Source: Fenollaria massiliensis (GTDB lineage: Bacteria > Bacillota > Clostridia > Tissierellales > Peptoniphilaceae). From it: 64,000 nucleotides of DNA. The DNA lies in assembly GCF_000312505.2 (NCBI RefSeq), contig NZ_HG326227.1, positions 62,001 to 126,000 on the forward strand, read 5' to 3'. Positions 54,400 to 63,888 of this stretch are shown piece by piece. The translations under genes and the position numbers were made by a program. Position 1 is the first letter of the stretch, and every line of letters begins with the position of its first letter. The notes beneath the pieces are model-generated. The model made no database searches, was not told the origin of the DNA, and saw only the letters and a list, made by a program, of their open reading frames with translations.

Positions 54400-55131
54400 G
54401 TGAATCTTGGTTATGTATCAGATAAAGGCAAAACGAGAAGCAATAATGAAGATAACTTTTTTATCTACGATGATTATCCATTCCCATTCTTTGTAATTGC
54501 AGATGGAGTTGGTGGACACAAGGCAGGCGAACTAGCTAGTAAGATGGCGGTCGATACCATTGCCGATGTTTTAAAGAATAAAAATGATGCGGTTTGTATA
54601 GACGATGTTGAAGACGCTATAAGAACTAGCATTGTAAGCGCAAACAATTCCATTTACAAATATTCAAAGTTTAATAAAGAGTGTGAGGGCATGGGCACAA
54701 CAGTTTTGGTATGCGCCTATTACAAAAACACTTGCCTTATAGCTCACGTAGGCGACTCAAGAGCCTATCTTATAAGAGAGCACGAAATAGCTCAGCTAAC
54801 AGAGGATCATACTTTTGGTAACGAGCTAATAAAAAGGGCTGGAAGCAAGATTTTTAATGTTAAAAATATAGATAACAAAAACGCTTTAACCAGAGCTTTG
54901 GGAACAGAGAAGACTGTTGTCATCGACACTTACAAGTTCATTCACAGAAGTGATGACATAGTGCTTCTATGTACAGACGGACTAAATAAAGAGGTTGAAG
55001 ATAACTCGATACTTGCAATAGTAGAGAAATACAAGAGCGACTCAATGCAAAAGGTAGCTGAAGAATTAAAGGATAGAGCTATACTTATGGGCGGAAGAGA
55101 TAATGTTACTATAATAACTATAAAAGCTTAG
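54400..55131 (+). CDS. prpC: PP2C-type protein phosphatase PrpC/Stp
   Basis: A 243-residue PPM phosphatase that reverses PrkC. SDKGKTRSNNEDN and VIADGVGGHKAGE carry metal-binding aspartates. LIAHVGDSRAYLI, LTEDHTF, LLCTDGLNKEV and GGRDNVTII complete the motifs. I chose GTG 54400, at a good distance from AGGAGG; GTG 54391 overlaps that Shine-Dalgarno. The kinase gene follows ten bases on. Confidence 0.95.
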   Translation: MNLGYVSDKGKTRSNNEDNFFIYDDYPFPFFVIADGVGGHKAGELASKMAVDTIADVLKNKNDAVCIDDVEDAIRTSIVSANNSIYKYSKFNKECEGMGTTVLVCAYYKNTCLIAHVGDSRAYLIREHEIAQLTEDHTFGNELIKRAGSKIFNVKNIDNKNALTRALGTEKTVVIDTYKFIHRSDDIVLLCTDGLNKEVEDNSILAIVEKYKSDSMQKVAEELKDRAILMGGRDNVTIITIKA

Positions 55132-55141
55132 GGGTGAGAAA

Positions 55142-57172
55142 ATGGATAAAATGATAGGAAAACTTTTATCAGATCGATATGAAATACTAGAAAAAATTGG
55201 CGATGGAGGCATGGCAACTGTTTACAAAGCCAGATGTAGAGTTTTAGATAGATATGTTGCTATAAAAATTTTAAGACCTGAATATGCAAGCGACGAAGAA
55301 TTTATAAAGAAGTTTAATAGAGAATCAAAGGCAGCTGCATCATTATCGAGTCAAAACATAGTTGGCATCTACGATGTAGGCACAGATAAAATCGATGAAG
55401 AAAGTATTTATTATATAGTTATGGAATATATAGACGGAACTACATTAAAGGATATAATCGATAGCAAGGGAAAACTTTCTGAAGATGATGCAATTGATTA
55501 CTCAATACAAATACTTAGAGCCTTAAAGGATGCTCATGACCATAATGTTGTTCATAGAGATATAAAACCACATAATATTATGATTACTAAGCAAGGCACA
55601 GTTAAAGTAACTGATTTTGGTATAGCGAGGGCATCAACATCAACAACGGTTACAACAACATCAGATGTTCTTGGCTCAGTTCATTATATATCGCCTGAGC
55701 AAGCTAGAGGCGGCTATACTGATAATAAAACTGATATATATTCATTTGGTATAGTTTTATATGAGATGCTAACGGGAAAGAAGCCTTATGATGGGGACAA
55801 TCCGATCTCAGTAGCGATGAAACAAATACAAGATGATATAATTCCGCCGTCTGAGTATATTCCAAATATGAATAAAAATCTTGAACAAATAATACTTAAG
55901 TGTACAAGAAAAAAACAAAGTGAAAGATATCAAAGCGTTGACGACATCTTATCGGACTTTTTATACTTAGATGATGAAGGCAGCTTTAATTATAACAAGC
56001 AAAATGATAACTGGAATGACGAAACAGTCGTTTTAAAACAAGAAGATATAATTAGAGAAGAAAAAAATGAAAAGATTAAAAGAAATAGGGAGGAAAATAT
56101 TTCTGAAATGAGACAATCAAACAGAAATCGCCGCAGAAGAAAAAAAGAAAATGGCTTAGTAGGCGTTTTCTTAGGAATAATAACAGCTCTAATATTAGTT
56201 GCTGGACTATTCTTTGGATATAATTACTTAAAGGGCGCTTTAAGCGGAGGCGGCTCAGATGAAGTAGCAGTACCAAATGTTGTGGGCGACGATTTAGATA
56301 CAGCTAAATCAAAACTTGAAAAACTTGGACTTACTTATGAAGTTGTTGCCAAAGAAAAAACTGATGGCAAGGCAAATATTGTTACAAAACAAGATCCAGA
56401 AGCAGATTTTAAAGTTAAAAAAGACTTTAAGGTATCATTAACTATATCAGAATCAGAAGATAGTGTTGAAGTACCAAATGTAGTTGGAGAAACAATCCTT
56501 GATGCAGAAAGCATTCTTTATAAATATGGTTTAAAATTAGCAGAACCAAGCTATGAAGAAGACAGCGAGCATGAAGAAGGCACTATAATTAGACAAGAGC
56601 CAAGCGAAGGCTCTGTAGCTGATAAGAATAGCTTGATAAAGGTTGTTGTTAGCAAAGGCGATTCTAATGCCATCGAAGTTCCTGACTTTGTAGGCAGAAA
56701 TAAAGATGAAGTTATAAAAGAAATAACAGATTTAGGATTAAAATATAAAATAACAAGCAAAGACAGCGAAGATTATGATAAAGACATTGTTACAGAGCAA
56801 TCAGTAACATCAGGCTCAACTGTACAAAAAGATGAAGTTATTTCGCTTGTAGTATCTAAAGGCAGAATAGAAAAGCCAGCAGAAGAAGAAAATACAGAAA
56901 ACAATGATACAAATGAAAAAACAAAAGAAGAAGATAAAAAGCCAAAAGAAAATGCAGTAATTGTTATAGACATAGTTCTTCAAGCCGATCCAGACCTTGA
57001 TCAAACACACTTCACTATAATTAAAAACTCTAACGGAGTTAAAGAAACTGTTTATGATCAAATGGTTAAAAGAGAAGACGGTCAAGTGAGATTTAAGTAT
57101 AATGCAAAAGAAGGAGATACCTTCGATATTTATAAGAACGACACTTATATAACAACAAAACAAGCTAAATAA
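55142..57172 (+). CDS. prkC: Serine/threonine kinase PrkC with three PASTA domains
   Basis: A eukaryotic-type kinase sensing cell-wall fragments. The kinase domain has the glycine loop GDGGMATVYKA (20-30), Lys42, HRDIKPHNI (138 on) and DFG 158-160. An activation loop rich in Thr/Ser (STSTTVTTTSD) fits autophosphorylation. One membrane helix spans ~339-362. Three PASTA repeats begin at VPNVVGDDL (~376), VPNVVGETI (~443) and VPDFVGRNK (~512). A Glu/Lys-rich linker and a ~60-aa C-terminal beta-rich tail follow. 676 aa is usual. It forms a unit with prpC. Confidence 0.97.
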   Translation: MDKMIGKLLSDRYEILEKIGDGGMATVYKARCRVLDRYVAIKILRPEYASDEEFIKKFNRESKAAASLSSQNIVGIYDVGTDKIDEESIYYIVMEYIDGTTLKDIIDSKGKLSEDDAIDYSIQILRALKDAHDHNVVHRDIKPHNIMITKQGTVKVTDFGIARASTSTTVTTTSDVLGSVHYISPEQARGGYTDNKTDIYSFGIVLYEMLTGKKPYDGDNPISVAMKQIQDDIIPPSEYIPNMNKNLEQIILKCTRKKQSERYQSVDDILSDFLYLDDEGSFNYNKQNDNWNDETVVLKQEDIIREEKNEKIKRNREENISEMRQSNRNRRRRKKENGLVGVFLGIITALILVAGLFFGYNYLKGALSGGGSDEVAVPNVVGDDLDTAKSKLEKLGLTYEVVAKEKTDGKANIVTKQDPEADFKVKKDFKVSLTISESEDSVEVPNVVGETILDAESILYKYGLKLAEPSYEEDSEHEEGTIIRQEPSEGSVADKNSLIKVVVSKGDSNAIEVPDFVGRNKDEVIKEITDLGLKYKITSKDSEDYDKDIVTEQSVTSGSTVQKDEVISLVVSKGRIEKPAEEENTENNDTNEKTKEEDKKPKENAVIVIDIVLQADPDLDQTHFTIIKNSNGVKETVYDQMVKREDGQVRFKYNAKEGDTFDIYKNDTYITTKQAK

Positions 57173-58032
57173 TGAAGGGTAAGATAATTAAATCTATCTC
57201 TGGTGTTTTCTTTATCGAAAGTGAGGAAAATGTCTATGAGGCAAAGCAGTTAGGAAGCTTTAAAAAACTTAAAATGAAGCCACTTGTAGGCGATATTGCA
57301 AACTTTGTAGAAAAGGATGGCTCTTATTTAATAGAAAGCATTGAAGAGAGAAAAAATGAGCTTATAAGGCCAATCGTAGCAAACGTTGATAATTTACTAA
57401 TAGTCATGACTATATCAACACCGAGTATAAATTTGCTCTTGCTTGATAAATTTTTAGTCATGGCTGAGTATAATCACATCAGGCCTATAATTATAATAAA
57501 CAAAAAAGATATCAAAATTGATGAGCTTATATATAAGATGTATAAAAACATTGGCTACGATGTTTTTGAGACAAGCATATATGATGATGAATCCATCCAT
57601 AAGGTGTTAGAGGAAATAAAAGGACAAACTTCTGTTTTATCGGGGCCATCAGGTGTTGGAAAATCATCAATCATGAATTATCTCAATAAAAATAAGCTGA
57701 TTAAAACACAAGAGATATCAATGAAACTAAATAAGGGTAAGCAAACAACAAGGTCTGTGCAGTTATATTCGATCGATGAGGCGACAAGCATCATAGATAC
57801 GCCAGGTTTTACATCACTTGAACTTGACTTTTTGCAAGAGGAAGATGAGTTAAAAAATTATATAAGAGAGTTTAATAAGTATAAGAACAAATGCAGGTTT
57901 GCATCGTGTGCACATATCAATGAACCAGATTGTGAGATAAAAAAACAATTAGAAGAAGAAAATATTTCTCACATTAGGTATAAAGATTATCTACTAATGT
58001 ATGAAGAAATAAAAGCAAAGAGGAGGTATTGA
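57172..58032 (+). CDS. rsgA: Ribosome small-subunit GTPase RsgA
   Basis: RsgA checks the 30S decoding region. The GTPase motifs are circularly permuted: INKKDIKI (G4) comes first, then LSGPSGVGKSSIMNYL (G1) and DTPGFTSLEL (G3). The zinc-binding CRFASCAHINEPDC is near the C-terminus. An OB-fold (residues ~1-65) opens the protein. 286 aa. The ATG shares a base with the prkC stop. Confidence 0.97.
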   Translation: MKGKIIKSISGVFFIESEENVYEAKQLGSFKKLKMKPLVGDIANFVEKDGSYLIESIEERKNELIRPIVANVDNLLIVMTISTPSINLLLLDKFLVMAEYNHIRPIIIINKKDIKIDELIYKMYKNIGYDVFETSIYDDESIHKVLEEIKGQTSVLSGPSGVGKSSIMNYLNKNKLIKTQEISMKLNKGKQTTRSVQLYSIDEATSIIDTPGFTSLELDFLQEEDELKNYIREFNKYKNKCRFASCAHINEPDCEIKKQLEEENISHIRYKDYLLMYEEIKAKRRY

Positions 58033-58033
58033 C

Positions 58034-58684
58034 TTGAGAGAGATAGCACCATCATTATTGTCGGCAAACTTTTATAATTTGCAAGATGATTTAGAAAGAC
58101 TTAAAAAATCAGGCATTAAGTATTTGCATCTTGATGTTATGGATGGAAACTTTGTTCCAAACATATCTTTTGGTCTGCCAATCATTAAATCAGTAAGAAA
58201 AAATACAGATTTTATTCTTGACTGCCACTTAATGATTGAAAAACCTGAAAGATATTTGGAAGATTTTAAAAATGCCGGAGCAGACATATTAACAGTGCAT
58301 CAAGAGGCGACTATACACTTACAAAGAACGCTTGCCGAAATCAGAAGACTTGGCATGAAGGCGGGCGTTTCGCTAAATCCATCGACAAGTGAAGAAACAC
58401 TTAAGTATATCATGGATGACCTTGATTTAATACTGATTATGTCAGTTAATCCAGGTTTTGGAGGTCAATCATACATCGAAAGTGTTAATGAAAAGATTAA
58501 AAGAGTGAGAAAGATGATTGATGAGAGCGAAAGAGACATCATATTAGAGGCCGACGGAGGAGTCAACAAGGATAATATTAAAGAATTAGAAGATTTAGGA
58601 GTAGATTTATTTGTTGCTGGCTCAGCAGCATTTAAAAATTCAGAAATAGAAAAGAATATAGGAGGATTAAGAGATGATAAATAA
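58034..58684 (+). CDS. rpe: Ribulose-phosphate 3-epimerase
   Basis: Rpe interconverts ribulose and xylulose 5-phosphate. APSLLSANFYNLQDDLE, LHLDVMDGNFVPNISFG and MSVNPGFGGQSYI are classic, with ADGGVNKDN and VAGSAAF at the phosphate site. The start is TTG 58034, after AGAGG in the rsgA tail. 216 aa. The end overlaps the thiN start by 11 bases. Confidence 0.97.
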   Translation: MREIAPSLLSANFYNLQDDLERLKKSGIKYLHLDVMDGNFVPNISFGLPIIKSVRKNTDFILDCHLMIEKPERYLEDFKNAGADILTVHQEATIHLQRTLAEIRRLGMKAGVSLNPSTSEETLKYIMDDLDLILIMSVNPGFGGQSYIESVNEKIKRVRKMIDESERDIILEADGGVNKDNIKELEDLGVDLFVAGSAAFKNSEIEKNIGGLRDDK

Positions 58685-59318
58685 AGTAGCGATAGTATTA
58701 AATGGACCAATTGATTGTTTTTTAACAGGAAGCATAAGAGATTATGCCTTTGTTATAGCTGTTGACGGAGGTTTGAATCATTTAGTTAAATATGATATGG
58801 ATGCAGATTTATTCATAGGTGATTATGATAGCGTTAATGACGATGCAAAAGGATATATAGAAACAAGTAATATAACACATGTAGATTACAATGAGGATAA
58901 GGATAAGACTGATTTTGAACTTGCCTTAGAGTATGTTAAAGAAAAGTGCGAGATAAAAACTGTTGATATTTACTGTGCTATGGGCGGAAGAGAAGACCAT
59001 ACAATGACAGTATTAAATAATGTTTTAGCTTATAGTAAAGATTTAAATATAACTGTTTATGGAGGCGACCAAGCAGTAAAAGTACTTAACGAAGGCGACG
59101 AGATTAAAGTTGTAAACAGAATCGATGTTACATCATTCTCAATGGTACCAGTTGATGAAGAATTTACTGTATCAATAAAATCAGCTAAGTGGGAGCTTGA
59201 TCACGAAACTGTTTCAAGATCTAGTTCATTACTTATGAGCAACAAGGCGATGGGCGATCACGCTTTAATCACAGCACATAAGAACAGAGCATTTTTATTC
59301 ATAACATTGTTCATATAA
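58674..59318 (+). CDS. thiN: Thiamine pyrophosphokinase ThiN
   Basis: ThiN converts thiamine to thiamine diphosphate. VIAVDGGLNHLVKYDMDADL, GDYDSVNDDAKGY, KDKTDFELAL and AMGGREDHTM are the conserved motifs. The C-terminal vitamin B1-binding domain has SSLLMSNKAMGD. 214 aa. It closes the operon and is followed by a terminator. Confidence 0.96.
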   Translation: MINKVAIVLNGPIDCFLTGSIRDYAFVIAVDGGLNHLVKYDMDADLFIGDYDSVNDDAKGYIETSNITHVDYNEDKDKTDFELALEYVKEKCEIKTVDIYCAMGGREDHTMTVLNNVLAYSKDLNITVYGGDQAVKVLNEGDEIKVVNRIDVTSFSMVPVDEEFTVSIKSAKWELDHETVSRSSSLLMSNKAMGDHALITAHKNRAFLFITLFI

Positions 59319-59342
59319 TTAAATAAAAAACACAAATAAAAA

Positions 59343-59378
59343 ATACCGATGCATAAATTTGATATGCATCGGTATTTT
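59343..59378 (+). terminator. Terminator after thiN
   Basis: A perfect 13-bp stem, ATACCGATGCATA with its complement, around a seven-base loop, followed by TTTT. It precedes the convergent rpmB terminator. Confidence 0.93.
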
Positions 59379-59390
59379 ATGTATTGAGCA

Positions 59391-59419
59391 AAAAAAATTG
59401 CAGTAAGTCTGCAATTTTT
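59391..59419 (-). terminator. Terminator of rpmB (minus strand)
   Basis: AAAAATTGCAG and CTGCAATTTTT form an 11-bp stem around TAAGT. On the minus strand it begins inside the last bases of the rpmB stop region and ends in a long T run. Confidence 0.9.
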
Positions 59420-59609
59420 ATTCGGCTCTTTGCACCTTGCCTGATCTAAGGCATCTAGTACAAACATTTATTCTTTTTACAGTTCCGTTAACGTTTGCTC
59501 TAACTCTTCTTAAGTTTGGCTTCCAAGTTCTTCTTGAGTGTCTTAAAGAGTGAGATACTTTATTACCAGCAATTTTACCTTTACCACATATATCGCAAAC
59601 TTTTCCCAT
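59418..59609 (-). CDS. rpmB: 50S ribosomal protein L28
   Basis: L28 is a 63-residue ribosomal protein. MGKVCDICGKG, VSHSLRHSRRTWKPNL and NVCTRCLRSGKVQR are conserved, with two CxxC pairs making a zinc-binding (C+) form. The ATG at 59609 follows GGAGG; an in-frame ATG at 59627 includes that ribosome site and is rejected. It stands alone on the minus strand between thiN and the Asp23-like gene. Confidence 0.97.
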   Translation of the reverse strand: MGKVCDICGKGKIAGNKVSHSLRHSRRTWKPNLRRVRANVNGTVKRINVCTRCLRSGKVQRAE

Positions 59610-59641
59610 TTTCTTACCTCCTCTCAAGCTTTAACTACTTA

Positions 59642-59670
59642 ATTATAGCAAAGTTCATTACAAAAATCAA
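59642..59670 (-). promoter_or_regulatory. Promoter of rpmB
   Basis: On the minus strand TTGATT (59670-59665) and TATAAT (59647-59642) are 17 bases apart, 32 bases before the start codon. Confidence 0.8.
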
Positions 59671-59759
59671 GCTTTTTTTATAAAAAATAAAAAAATTTTA
59701 AATAAAATGTCAAAAAAACATAAAATTTGCATATATATCTTTAAAAAAAAGCTATTTAA

Positions 59760-59768
59760 TGATATAAT
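59760..59768 (+). promoter_or_regulatory. Extended -10 promoter of the Asp23-yloV-recG operon
   Basis: TGATATAAT at 59760-59768 is identical to the recJ element. A weak -35 (TTTAAA, 59740-59745) is 17 bases upstream of the hexamer. Confidence 0.65.
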
Positions 59769-59841
59769 ATAATTAATTATGGACACAAATAATTAAAACT
59801 AAATGAGAAAATAAATTTATTAATTGAATGGAGGGAGATTT

Positions 59842-60204
59842 ATGCCTTGTCAATATACTAATGATTTAGGAACTATTAATATTGCCGACAATGTTATCGC
59901 TAAGATAGCAGGACTATCTGCCATGGAAAGCTATGGTATAGTAGGTATGAGTGCAATTGATGCGAAAGACGGTTTTTACAATTTACTTAACATGGAAAAT
60001 TTATCTAAGGGTGTAAAGGTAAGTACAGACGGACAACACGTTGATATATCTTTATACGTTGTTTTAGAGTTTGGAGTAAAAATTTCGGTTGTTTGCGACA
60101 ATATTATTGAAAAAGTTAAATACAATGTTGAAAAACAAACAGCTATGTCTGTTAAAAATGTCAATGTTTTTGTCCAAGGACTAAGAATGAATGACAAAAA
60201 GTAG
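59842..60204 (+). CDS. Asp23/Gls24 family envelope stress protein (YloU-like)
   Basis: A 120-residue Asp23 domain protein. It begins MPCQYTNDLGTINIADNVI and has KIAGLSAMESYGIVGM, VDISLYVVLEFGVKI and VKNVNVFVQGL, matching the YloU/Asp23 fold. The ATG at 59842 is set by GGAGGGAG; an ATG 18 bases upstream would swallow it. It precedes the DAK-phosphatase gene, as yloU precedes yloV in Bacillus. It likely works in envelope or fatty-acid homeostasis with YloV. Confidence 0.92.
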   Translation: MPCQYTNDLGTINIADNVIAKIAGLSAMESYGIVGMSAIDAKDGFYNLLNMENLSKGVKVSTDGQHVDISLYVVLEFGVKISVVCDNIIEKVKYNVEKQTAMSVKNVNVFVQGLRMNDKK

Positions 60205-60213
60205 GAGGTAAAT

Positions 60214-61854
60214 GTGAGTACTAATAGAATTGACGCAATTGTTTTAAAGAAAGCATTGATTGGAGCACTTAATTCTCTTGGCGAAAATAAAGAGATAGTT
60301 GACGCTTTAAATGTATTTCCTGTTCCAGATGGAGATACAGGTACAAACATGCTTCTAACAATGAAGTCAGCAGTTACAAATGCAGTTAAAGAAGAAAATA
60401 AAACTATAAAAGAAATAGCAAACGCTTTAAGTAAGGGAGCTCTTCTTGGAGCTAGAGGAAACTCTGGTGTAATTTTATCTCAGCTTCTTAGAGGTTTTAA
60501 AGAAGCTATAGAAGATAAGGAATACATTGACATCGAAGGACTTATGGAAGCCTTTGTTAAAGCAAGTGAAGTTGCTTATAAGGCTGTTATGAGACCTACA
60601 GAAGGCACTATATTAACAGTTTCAAAAGATTTAGCAGGTTTTGGATTAAAGAACTATAGAAAATATACAGAACTTTCTAAATTTGCTGATGATGCACTTA
60701 TAGCTTTGGAAGAATCACTTAACAGAACACCAGAACTTCTTAGCGTATTAAAAGAAGCTGGTGTAGTTGACGCTGGTGGTAAGGGTCTTTACTTTATAGT
60801 TAAAGGCGCAATTAAAGGTGCTAGAACTGAAAAATTAGAAATTACAGTTCAAGATATAAATAAAACTAAACAAACAGCTAATAGAAAAGAAATTTCTACA
60901 GATAATATTAAATATGGTTATTGCACTGAATTTATCATAACTGGTGATACTAGTAAGGTTGATGAGTTTAAGGAAACTATATCAAAGATAGGCGACTCAA
61001 TGGTTGTCGTTGCTCTAGATGATATAATCAAATGCCATATACACTCAAACAATCCAGGACAAGTTATCGAAGAGGCTTTAAAACTTGGTTATCTAAAAGA
61101 TATCAAGATTGATAACATGCGTCTTCAACACCATGAAATATTATTTAGCGAAGAAGAGTATAAAAACAGCAATAAAGAAGAAAAAGCAAAAGAACACAAA
61201 AAATATGGCTTCATAGCTGTAAGTTCAGGCGATGGCTTTACTAAGATATTTAAGGACTTAAAGATTGATGAAGTTGTCACTGGCGGCCAAACTATGAACC
61301 CTTCAACAGAAGATTTCATGGAAGCTATTGACAATATCAACGCAGACGATATATTCATCTTCCCTAATAACAAAAACATCATCATGGCAGCTAAGCAAAC
61401 TATTGATCTTAGCGATAAGAATATCCATGTTGTTGAAACAAGAAACATGCCAGAAGCCATCAGCGCTATGATTACTTTCGATGAAGAAATGAGCGCAGAT
61501 GAAATTCTTGAGAGCATGAGGGAAGCTATAAGCGAAGTAAAAACTGGTGAAGTTACTTTTGCTGTAAGAGATACTACTATTGATGGTAAAGAGATAAAGA
61601 AGGGTAATTACCTTGCTATCAGCTCATCAAAGATACTTGCAAGCTCAGCTGATTTAAATGAAACTACTATGGCTATGCTTGATGAACTTATCGATGAAGA
61701 TACATCTTTAGTAACTTTATATCTAGGCGAAGATGCTGAAAAATCTCAAGCAGAGGAATTAATCGAAGAACTTGAAGAAAAATATCCTGATATAGATTTT
61801 GAAGCTATTGAGTCTAAACAAGCTTTATACTATTATATAATTTCATTGGAATAA
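60214..61854 (+). CDS. yloV: DAK2 domain/YloV family fatty-acid kinase-like protein
   Basis: A 546-residue protein with an N-terminal DhaL/DAK2 domain: VFPVPDGDTGTNM (metal- and nucleotide-binding aspartates) near residue 38 and GARGNSGVILSQLLRGF. The middle and C-terminal part (GYCTEFIITGD, then the VTGGQTMNPSTEDF block) is the YloV/FakA-type extension. FakA phosphorylates fatty acids with FakB (DegV) partners; whether this does the same is inference. The start is GTG 60214 after AGGAGG. Confidence 0.93.
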   Translation: MSTNRIDAIVLKKALIGALNSLGENKEIVDALNVFPVPDGDTGTNMLLTMKSAVTNAVKEENKTIKEIANALSKGALLGARGNSGVILSQLLRGFKEAIEDKEYIDIEGLMEAFVKASEVAYKAVMRPTEGTILTVSKDLAGFGLKNYRKYTELSKFADDALIALEESLNRTPELLSVLKEAGVVDAGGKGLYFIVKGAIKGARTEKLEITVQDINKTKQTANRKEISTDNIKYGYCTEFIITGDTSKVDEFKETISKIGDSMVVVALDDIIKCHIHSNNPGQVIEEALKLGYLKDIKIDNMRLQHHEILFSEEEYKNSNKEEKAKEHKKYGFIAVSSGDGFTKIFKDLKIDEVVTGGQTMNPSTEDFMEAIDNINADDIFIFPNNKNIIMAAKQTIDLSDKNIHVVETRNMPEAISAMITFDEEMSADEILESMREAISEVKTGEVTFAVRDTTIDGKEIKKGNYLAISSSKILASSADLNETTMAMLDELIDEDTSLVTLYLGEDAEKSQAEELIEELEEKYPDIDFEAIESKQALYYYIISLE

Positions 61855-63878
61855 TGAAGCTAAAAGAAGTCAAGGGAGTAGGAAGCAAAACTGAAGAGTA
61901 TTTAAACAGACTCGGTTTATATACAGCCGAAGATGCACTTTTAAATAGACCCAGAAGATATGAGGACAGGAAGAACCTAAGATATATATCTGATGAGAGT
62001 TTATCTGATGCGTCTTTGTTTAAGGTTAAAATCATATCTTCGCCTATAATGAGGCAGAGAAATATGATGATGTTTGATGTTTGTGACGAGAAAAACAATG
62101 CGAAAGTTTTCTTCTTCGGCATGAATTTTTACAGAAACATATTTAAGCCGGGCAAAACATTCTACCTCTTTGGCAAATTAAATAAAAATAAATTTGGTTA
62201 TAGCTTTTCCAATCCTGAGTTTTACAACAGCTTAAACACAGACAGACTTGGCTATATTGGTCCAATATACAATCTTGTAAAGGGCCTATACAATTCAAAG
62301 CTAGTCTCAATAGTAAGTGAGCTACTTAATACAAAGGGTTTAGTTAAAGAGATAATTCCAGAGATTTTAATACGCGATTATGATTTATACGGCATAGATG
62401 AAGCGCTAAAAGAACTGCATTTTCCAACATCTCACGAGACTTTGGAGAAGGCGAGAAGAACTTTAGCTTTTAGAGAGATATTTACCGTTGAATATGGTTT
62501 TAAAATCTTAAGAAAAGAAGTACAGGATGAAAATTTTGTAAAATTCAAGCACTTTGATGAAGAAGATAACTTTATTAAAGGTCTTGGCTTTGAGTTAACA
62601 CCTGATCAAAAAACTGTTATAGATGAGATCAATGTTGATATGCAAGCTGATAAGAGGATGAATAGACTCGTTCAGGGAGATGTTGGTAGCGGTAAGACCA
62701 TAGTCGCTGTATATGCCATGTATAAGGCTTATCTCAATGGCTATCAAGCAGCTATGATGGCTCCGACTGAAATCTTAGCTAAGCAGCACTACGAGAGCCT
62801 TAAAGATATTTTCAAAGGTAAAGATATAAAAGTAACTTTATTATCATCATCTATATCAAATAAAGAAAAAAACGAGATTTATGATGGATTAGATAGCGGA
62901 GAGATTGACTTAGTTGTCGGAACTCACTCAATAATCCAAGATAAAGTAAATTTTAAAAATCTTGGGCTTGTAATAACTGATGAGCAGCACAGATTTGGCG
63001 TAAAGCAAAGGGCTAATCTAACGAATAAATCGGTATACGCAGACACCCTTGTAATGAGCGCAACACCTATACCAAGGACTATGTCTTTAATTTTCTATGG
63101 TGACCTTGATATATCAACTATCAAGACCATGCCGCCAGGAAGAAAAAAGGTCGAGACATACGCTGTGCCTTATTCTTATAAGGAAAGAATTTTTAATTTT
63201 ATAGAAAAAGAATTAAAAAATTCAAAGCAGGTCTATGTTGTTACACCTCTAATCGAAGAGAGCGAATCGCTTGACTTATCAAACGCAAATGATGTATACT
63301 TAGAGCTAAAGGAGCACTTTAAGAACTATAATGTTGCTCTGCTTCATGGAAAAACATCTAATGAAGATAAGAACAAGATTATGTCTAATTATGAAGAGAA
63401 CAAAGTGCAAATACTTGTTTCAACTACTGTTATAGAAGTCGGTGTAAACGTTGCTAATGCTAATCTTATGGTCATATTAAACGCAGAAAGATTTGGCCTA
63501 TCCACACTTCACCAGTTAAGAGGAAGAGTAGGAAGAAGCTCTGATCAAGCGTATTGCGTCCTTGTTTATGACAAGCTAAATGATATTAGTTACGAAAGAT
63601 TAAAATTGATGCAAGAGACTGGCGATGGTTTTGAAATATCGAAAAAAGACTTGATACTAAGAGGACCAGGAGACTTCTTTGGAACAAAGCAGCACGGAGC
63701 CATAGATTTTAAATTTTTTGATTTTGATAAAGATACCGAGATGATTAATGATATTAATAAAGAGATTTTATCAATATTAAGAGGCGACATTGAATACGAA
63801 AAAAACAGATATGATGCTTTATTAAATAATATGGATTCAGTTTTTTATGACAGTAAACAAGATATCATCTTAAATTAA
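61854..63878 (+). CDS. recG: ATP-dependent DNA helicase RecG
   Basis: RecG regresses stalled forks and processes branched DNA. The N-terminal wedge domain (residues ~1-150; GVGSKTEEYLNRLG) precedes the helicase core with QGDVGSGKTIVAVYAM, MAPTEILAKQHYE, ITDEQHRFGVKQR and SATPIPRTMSLIFYGDLD. QLRGRVGRSSDQAYC and LRGPGDFFGTKQHG follow. 674 aa is full length. The ATG shares a base with the yloV stop. Confidence 0.97.
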   Translation: MKLKEVKGVGSKTEEYLNRLGLYTAEDALLNRPRRYEDRKNLRYISDESLSDASLFKVKIISSPIMRQRNMMMFDVCDEKNNAKVFFFGMNFYRNIFKPGKTFYLFGKLNKNKFGYSFSNPEFYNSLNTDRLGYIGPIYNLVKGLYNSKLVSIVSELLNTKGLVKEIIPEILIRDYDLYGIDEALKELHFPTSHETLEKARRTLAFREIFTVEYGFKILRKEVQDENFVKFKHFDEEDNFIKGLGFELTPDQKTVIDEINVDMQADKRMNRLVQGDVGSGKTIVAVYAMYKAYLNGYQAAMMAPTEILAKQHYESLKDIFKGKDIKVTLLSSSISNKEKNEIYDGLDSGEIDLVVGTHSIIQDKVNFKNLGLVITDEQHRFGVKQRANLTNKSVYADTLVMSATPIPRTMSLIFYGDLDISTIKTMPPGRKKVETYAVPYSYKERIFNFIEKELKNSKQVYVVTPLIEESESLDLSNANDVYLELKEHFKNYNVALLHGKTSNEDKNKIMSNYEENKVQILVSTTVIEVGVNVANANLMVILNAERFGLSTLHQLRGRVGRSSDQAYCVLVYDKLNDISYERLKLMQETGDGFEISKKDLILRGPGDFFGTKQHGAIDFKFFDFDKDTEMINDINKEILSILRGDIEYEKNRYDALLNNMDSVFYDSKQDIILN

Positions 63879-63888
63879 GAGGCAAGAG